Positions 5,735 to 7,000 of a DNA stretch of 7,000 bases are shown here, one piece after another. Below the pieces are notes generated by a model. The model ran no database searches, was not told where the DNA came from, and was given only the letters and a program-made list of their open reading frames with translations. The position numbers and the translations under genes were made by a program. The DNA is taken from positions 1-7,000 of the forward strand of contig JAHHRP010000097.1 of NCBI GenBank assembly GCA_020025735.1. The letters run 5' to 3'. Every line of letters starts with the position of its first letter. Within the stretch, counting starts at the first letter, position 1. This DNA comes from Evtepia sp. (GTDB lineage: Bacteria; Bacillota; Clostridia; Oscillospirales; Oscillospiraceae).

Positions 5735-6113
5735 CCATGGCCTTCAAAGAGTAAAGTACCGCCGAAGGTAATCCTAATCCGCCAAGCTCCACCATTAAAA
5801 TCCGCATAGGATCTGCCACAGCCGCAGCCGATCTTGTCTGAGGTCTGGGCGCAGGAGGTGTAAAATTCTGATCAACATAAGTTGTATGGAATTTCAGCAT
5901 CTCTGTGTCATAGGTTAGAGATGCATCAAAGATAGCTTTAGCTTCAGGAGTTAATGTGGCATAGGCTTCCCGTGCAGCATCTATGCTCTCTTGCGTATTG
6001 GAGAGAGTTCCCTCACTGTCATAGTTTTCAGCGGCAAATGCTGGGACCATCAAGCTAAACATCATTGATAAAGTCAGTATAAAACTTAACACCTTGGTAG
6101 TCAACTTTTTCAT
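5559..6113 (-). CDS. N-terminal part of the secreted toxin: signal peptide and membrane segment
   Basis: As written, this frame makes 184 residues, the last 14 (from N171) being out-of-frame garbage. ATG 6113 has an excellent ribosome binding site: AAGGAGG (plus 6123-6129) 9 bases upstream. MKKLTTK, a hydrophobic core and VPAFA-AE form a classic Sec signal peptide cut by signal peptidase I near residue 27. Residues 28-100 are polar, with TPPAPRPQTRS as a flexible linker. Then two long hydrophobic helices (LGLPSAVLYSLKAMGAGMVA and ILLAAATASAVLVIAA) are separated by DGPLPVGD. A signal peptide followed by a hydrophobic hairpin suggests membrane insertion or delivery of the C-terminal domain. No LPXTG anchor, LXG or WXG100 motif is seen, so export is probably Sec-dependent. 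Confidence 0.75.
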   Translation of the reverse strand: MKKLTTKVLSFILTLSMMFSLMVPAFAAENYDSEGTLSNTQESIDAAREAYATLTPEAKAIFDASLTYDTEMLKFHTTYVDQNFTPPAPRPQTRSAAAVADPMRILMVELGGLGLPSAVLYSLKAMGAGMVAAIADGPLPVGDILLAAATASAVLVIAAHWDVVSPKFDQNYQSFPKSIFNCGI

Positions 6114-6179
6114 TGAGCTCTACCTCCTTATATTGTTTTCCGGACTGCTTTGATCACGGCCATGATCTTGGATGAGGAC

Positions 6180-6232
6180 AGTATAGCGCCCAATTCTTAT
6201 TTTTCACCATATCAAGTTCTTAACAATTCTTA
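6180..6232 (-). promoter_or_regulatory. Possible regulated promoter of the toxin operon with OmpR/PhoB-like direct repeats
   Basis: Read on the minus strand, TAAGAA occurs three times: plus-strand TTCTTA at 6227-6232, 6217-6222 and 6194-6199. The first two are 10 bases apart (TAAGAATTGT-TAAGAACTTG), the helical spacing of OmpR/PhoB-family binding sites. Downstream, TATACT (plus 6180-6185) is a good -10 box, 67 bases before the toxin ATG. No good -35 box lies 17 bases from it, as expected for an activator-dependent promoter. This is suggestive only. Confidence 0.4.
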
Positions 6233-6397
6233 CTTTTTCAATGAAAGTGAAATTGGCGATTCAAAAACTCAGCCGCTTGCTTCCCGATTATACTGCTCAT
6301 GCGCTGAAAAACTCTGGTTGGCAGGGCCGCTTTTATGCGCCTTTTCGGCTGGTGCTCAAATTTGATAATCTTTCACACTATTGCACCCCTATTCCTA
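6233..6397. other. Gene-free stretch between the toxin promoter region and the kinase relic
   Basis: An open frame on the plus strand (6241-6450) begins MKVKLAIQKLSRLLPDYTAH, but it has no ribosome binding site, resembles nothing I recognise and runs antisense into the kinase relic. On the minus strand there are stops in every frame. I see no repeats, RNA gene or terminator here. It may be the former 3' flank of the histidine kinase gene. Confidence 0.4.
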
Positions 6398-6690
6398 TCA
6401 AGGCTTCACCTTCTCGGATGGTTCGGTTTTGGGCAGTGAAATTCCAATAGAAAAGTTTGTGGCAGTCTGTTCGATGTCCATCAATCCGCCATTCCATCAT
6501 CAGGCCAATCTTATGGCTGGCGATATCTGCTGGACACTTCCTCTTGCGGTTCTCAATTGCAACATAGATTTCCCCTGCTTATCCATCGTTGTAATGTTGA
6601 TGGGGTAATTGGGGTCTGCATATTTCCACAGATTAGAAAAGATATTATCAAACGCCCTGCGGATGTCCCCAATGTGCAGGCGGCAAAAAC
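6398..6690 (-). pseudogene. Relic of a sensor histidine kinase (C-terminal ATPase domain), multiply frameshifted
   Basis: Three minus-strand frames join in order. Frame A (about 6682-6558) reads RLHIGDIRRAFDNIFSNLWK then YADPNYPINI and KQGKSML, a typical HATPase N-box region (FDNxxSNxxKYADP). Frame B (about 6557-6488) reads IENRKRKCPADIASHKIGLM, matching the 'I.NR....a.i.s.kIGL' G2-like region. Frame C (6487-6398) reads GLMDIEQTATNFSIGISLPK then a short tail to TGA at 6398-6400, the normal final strand of such kinases. The first switch needs a one-base indel near 6557; the second, between IGLMM and GLMDIEQ, also seems to have lost several residues. The 5' part (sensor, membrane, dimerization domains) is missing, because the frame meets the recombinase at about 6685-6695. 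No partner response regulator is in the window. It is non-functional. Confidence 0.75.
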
Positions 6691-7000
6691 ATCCCGAACC
6701 AAACATGGGAATATCTCCTATCAAAAACAGATTTTACAGGAGTACGCAGAACGGAATGGCTTTCCAAATTCCCGGTTCTTTGTGGATGATGGCATCACAG
6801 GCACTACCATGAAACGCCCCGGTTTTCAGAAGATGATCCAGGCCATCGAGGCGGGCTACATTTCCGCCGTGTTCGTCAAGGATTTATCCCGGCTGGGGCG
6901 CAATTACATTAAGGTGGGCAAGCTCACGGAGGAGTTCTTTCCCCAACACGATATACGGCTGATCGCCGTATCGGACGGAGTGGACAGCGACGAGGGCGAC
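6674..7000 (+). CDS. Large serine recombinase, N-terminally truncated and running off the window
   Basis: The frame is open to the window end (109 codons from GTG 6674). From about 6713 it is clear serine recombinase: ISYQKQILQEYAERNGFPNS, FFVDDGITGTTMKRPGFQKM, VFVKDLSRLGRNYIKVG (the conserved KDxSRxGRN helix region) and RLIAVSDGVDSDEGD, all of the resolvase domain of large serine recombinases from Clostridia elements. The upstream YxRxSxDD segment with the catalytic serine, normally 15-25 residues before this point, is absent. Residues before about 6690 are the antisense of the kinase relic. No in-frame ATG with a ribosome binding site precedes the conserved part. It is thus probably a truncated, catalytically dead copy, unless the start has been joined in some other way. 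DNA-binding domains would lie beyond 7000. Confidence 0.8.
   Translation, partial: MQAAKTSRTKHGNISYQKQILQEYAERNGFPNSRFFVDDGITGTTMKRPGFQKMIQAIEAGYISAVFVKDLSRLGRNYIKVGKLTEEFFPQHDIRLIAVSDGVDSDEGD

Larger units (their letters stand above)
5171..6113 (-). pseudogene. Secreted polymorphic toxin-like gene, disrupted by a single-base frameshift
   Basis: Two overlapping minus-strand frames join into one gene. The first runs from ATG 6113 through ...SPKFDQ (residue 170, codon at 5604-5606). Dropping one base from the four-base run at 5602-5605 continues directly as ITRAFQKAFSTAASN to TAA at 5171-5173. The span is 943 bases, so minus one it is exactly 314 codons (313 residues). The predicted layout is: signal peptide 1-27; an Ala/Glu helix region with LTPEAKAIFDASL; two hydrophobic glycine-rich segments (about 111-135 and 139-159); amphipathic 171-192; a Lys/Glu coiled-coil linker 196-222; and a basic C-terminal domain 250-313 with GQLPDGTKINVRTQSKDGRV and TLEIQ. 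That plan and the downstream small gene fit a secreted antibacterial toxin. The break could be real decay or a sequencing error. Confidence 0.7.

Noticed and set aside
5174..5771. Plus-strand frames opposite the toxin gene, rich in Phe, Leu and Ser
   Set aside because: They are the antisense of the Lys/Glu-rich linker (AAG/GAA codons read backward as CTT/TTC), with no plausible start signal.
6241..6608. Plus-strand frames of 69-75 codons
   Set aside because: They have no ribosome binding sites, no known motifs, and overlap the kinase relic antisense.
1..7000. CRISPR arrays, tRNA or rRNA genes
   Set aside because: No regularly spaced repeats and no tRNA or rRNA signatures were seen on either strand.

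Overview
The window looks like a chromosomal stretch from a motile, Gram-positive Clostridia-type bacterium, probably a gut-associated Oscillospirales/Ruminococcaceae relative. The evidence is the tail of a methyl-accepting chemotaxis protein, a TPP-riboswitch thiamine-salvage operon with the ECF component ThiW, strong AGGAGG-type ribosome binding sites, and mobile-element proteins typical of gut Clostridia (a TnpV-like protein and a large serine recombinase). Genus cannot be fixed from the sequence alone.

Layout. Positions 1-669 (+) hold the end of a chemotaxis receptor and a small, cysteine-rich, CheW-like protein. A strong hairpin terminator (745-785) closes that unit. A near-consensus sigma-A promoter (861-889), a TPP riboswitch aptamer (about 910-993) and an intrinsic terminator (1004-1039) then control thiD-thiW-thiM-thiE (1087-4232, +). 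This is a salvage set. ThiW is the predicted thiazole-uptake S component, ThiM phosphorylates the thiazole alcohol, ThiD phosphorylates the pyrimidine twice, and ThiE joins the halves to thiamine monophosphate. No de novo genes (thiC, thiG, thiH) are present here.

From about 4320 to the end the sequence becomes visibly A/T-richer and accessory in character. A short TnpV-like gene (+) converges, through a bidirectional terminator, on a minus-strand module. That module encodes a secreted protein with a signal peptide, a membrane-active hydrophobic region, a Lys/Glu-rich linker and a small basic C-terminal domain. It is followed, with an 11-base overlap, by a small acidic cytosolic protein. This is the architecture of a secreted polymorphic toxin with its immunity protein. 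The toxin frame is broken by what looks like one extra base at 5602-5605; removing it gives a continuous 313-residue protein.

Upstream of the toxin on the same strand lie direct repeats resembling OmpR/PhoB-family binding sites. Beyond them is a previously untracked relic of a histidine kinase ATPase domain, readable only by switching between three frames. It is fused at its broken 5' side to a large serine recombinase (+) that has lost its N-terminal catalytic segment and runs off the window. Positions 4320-7000 therefore look like the eroding edge of an integrated mobile element whose cargo is, or was, a toxin-immunity pair.
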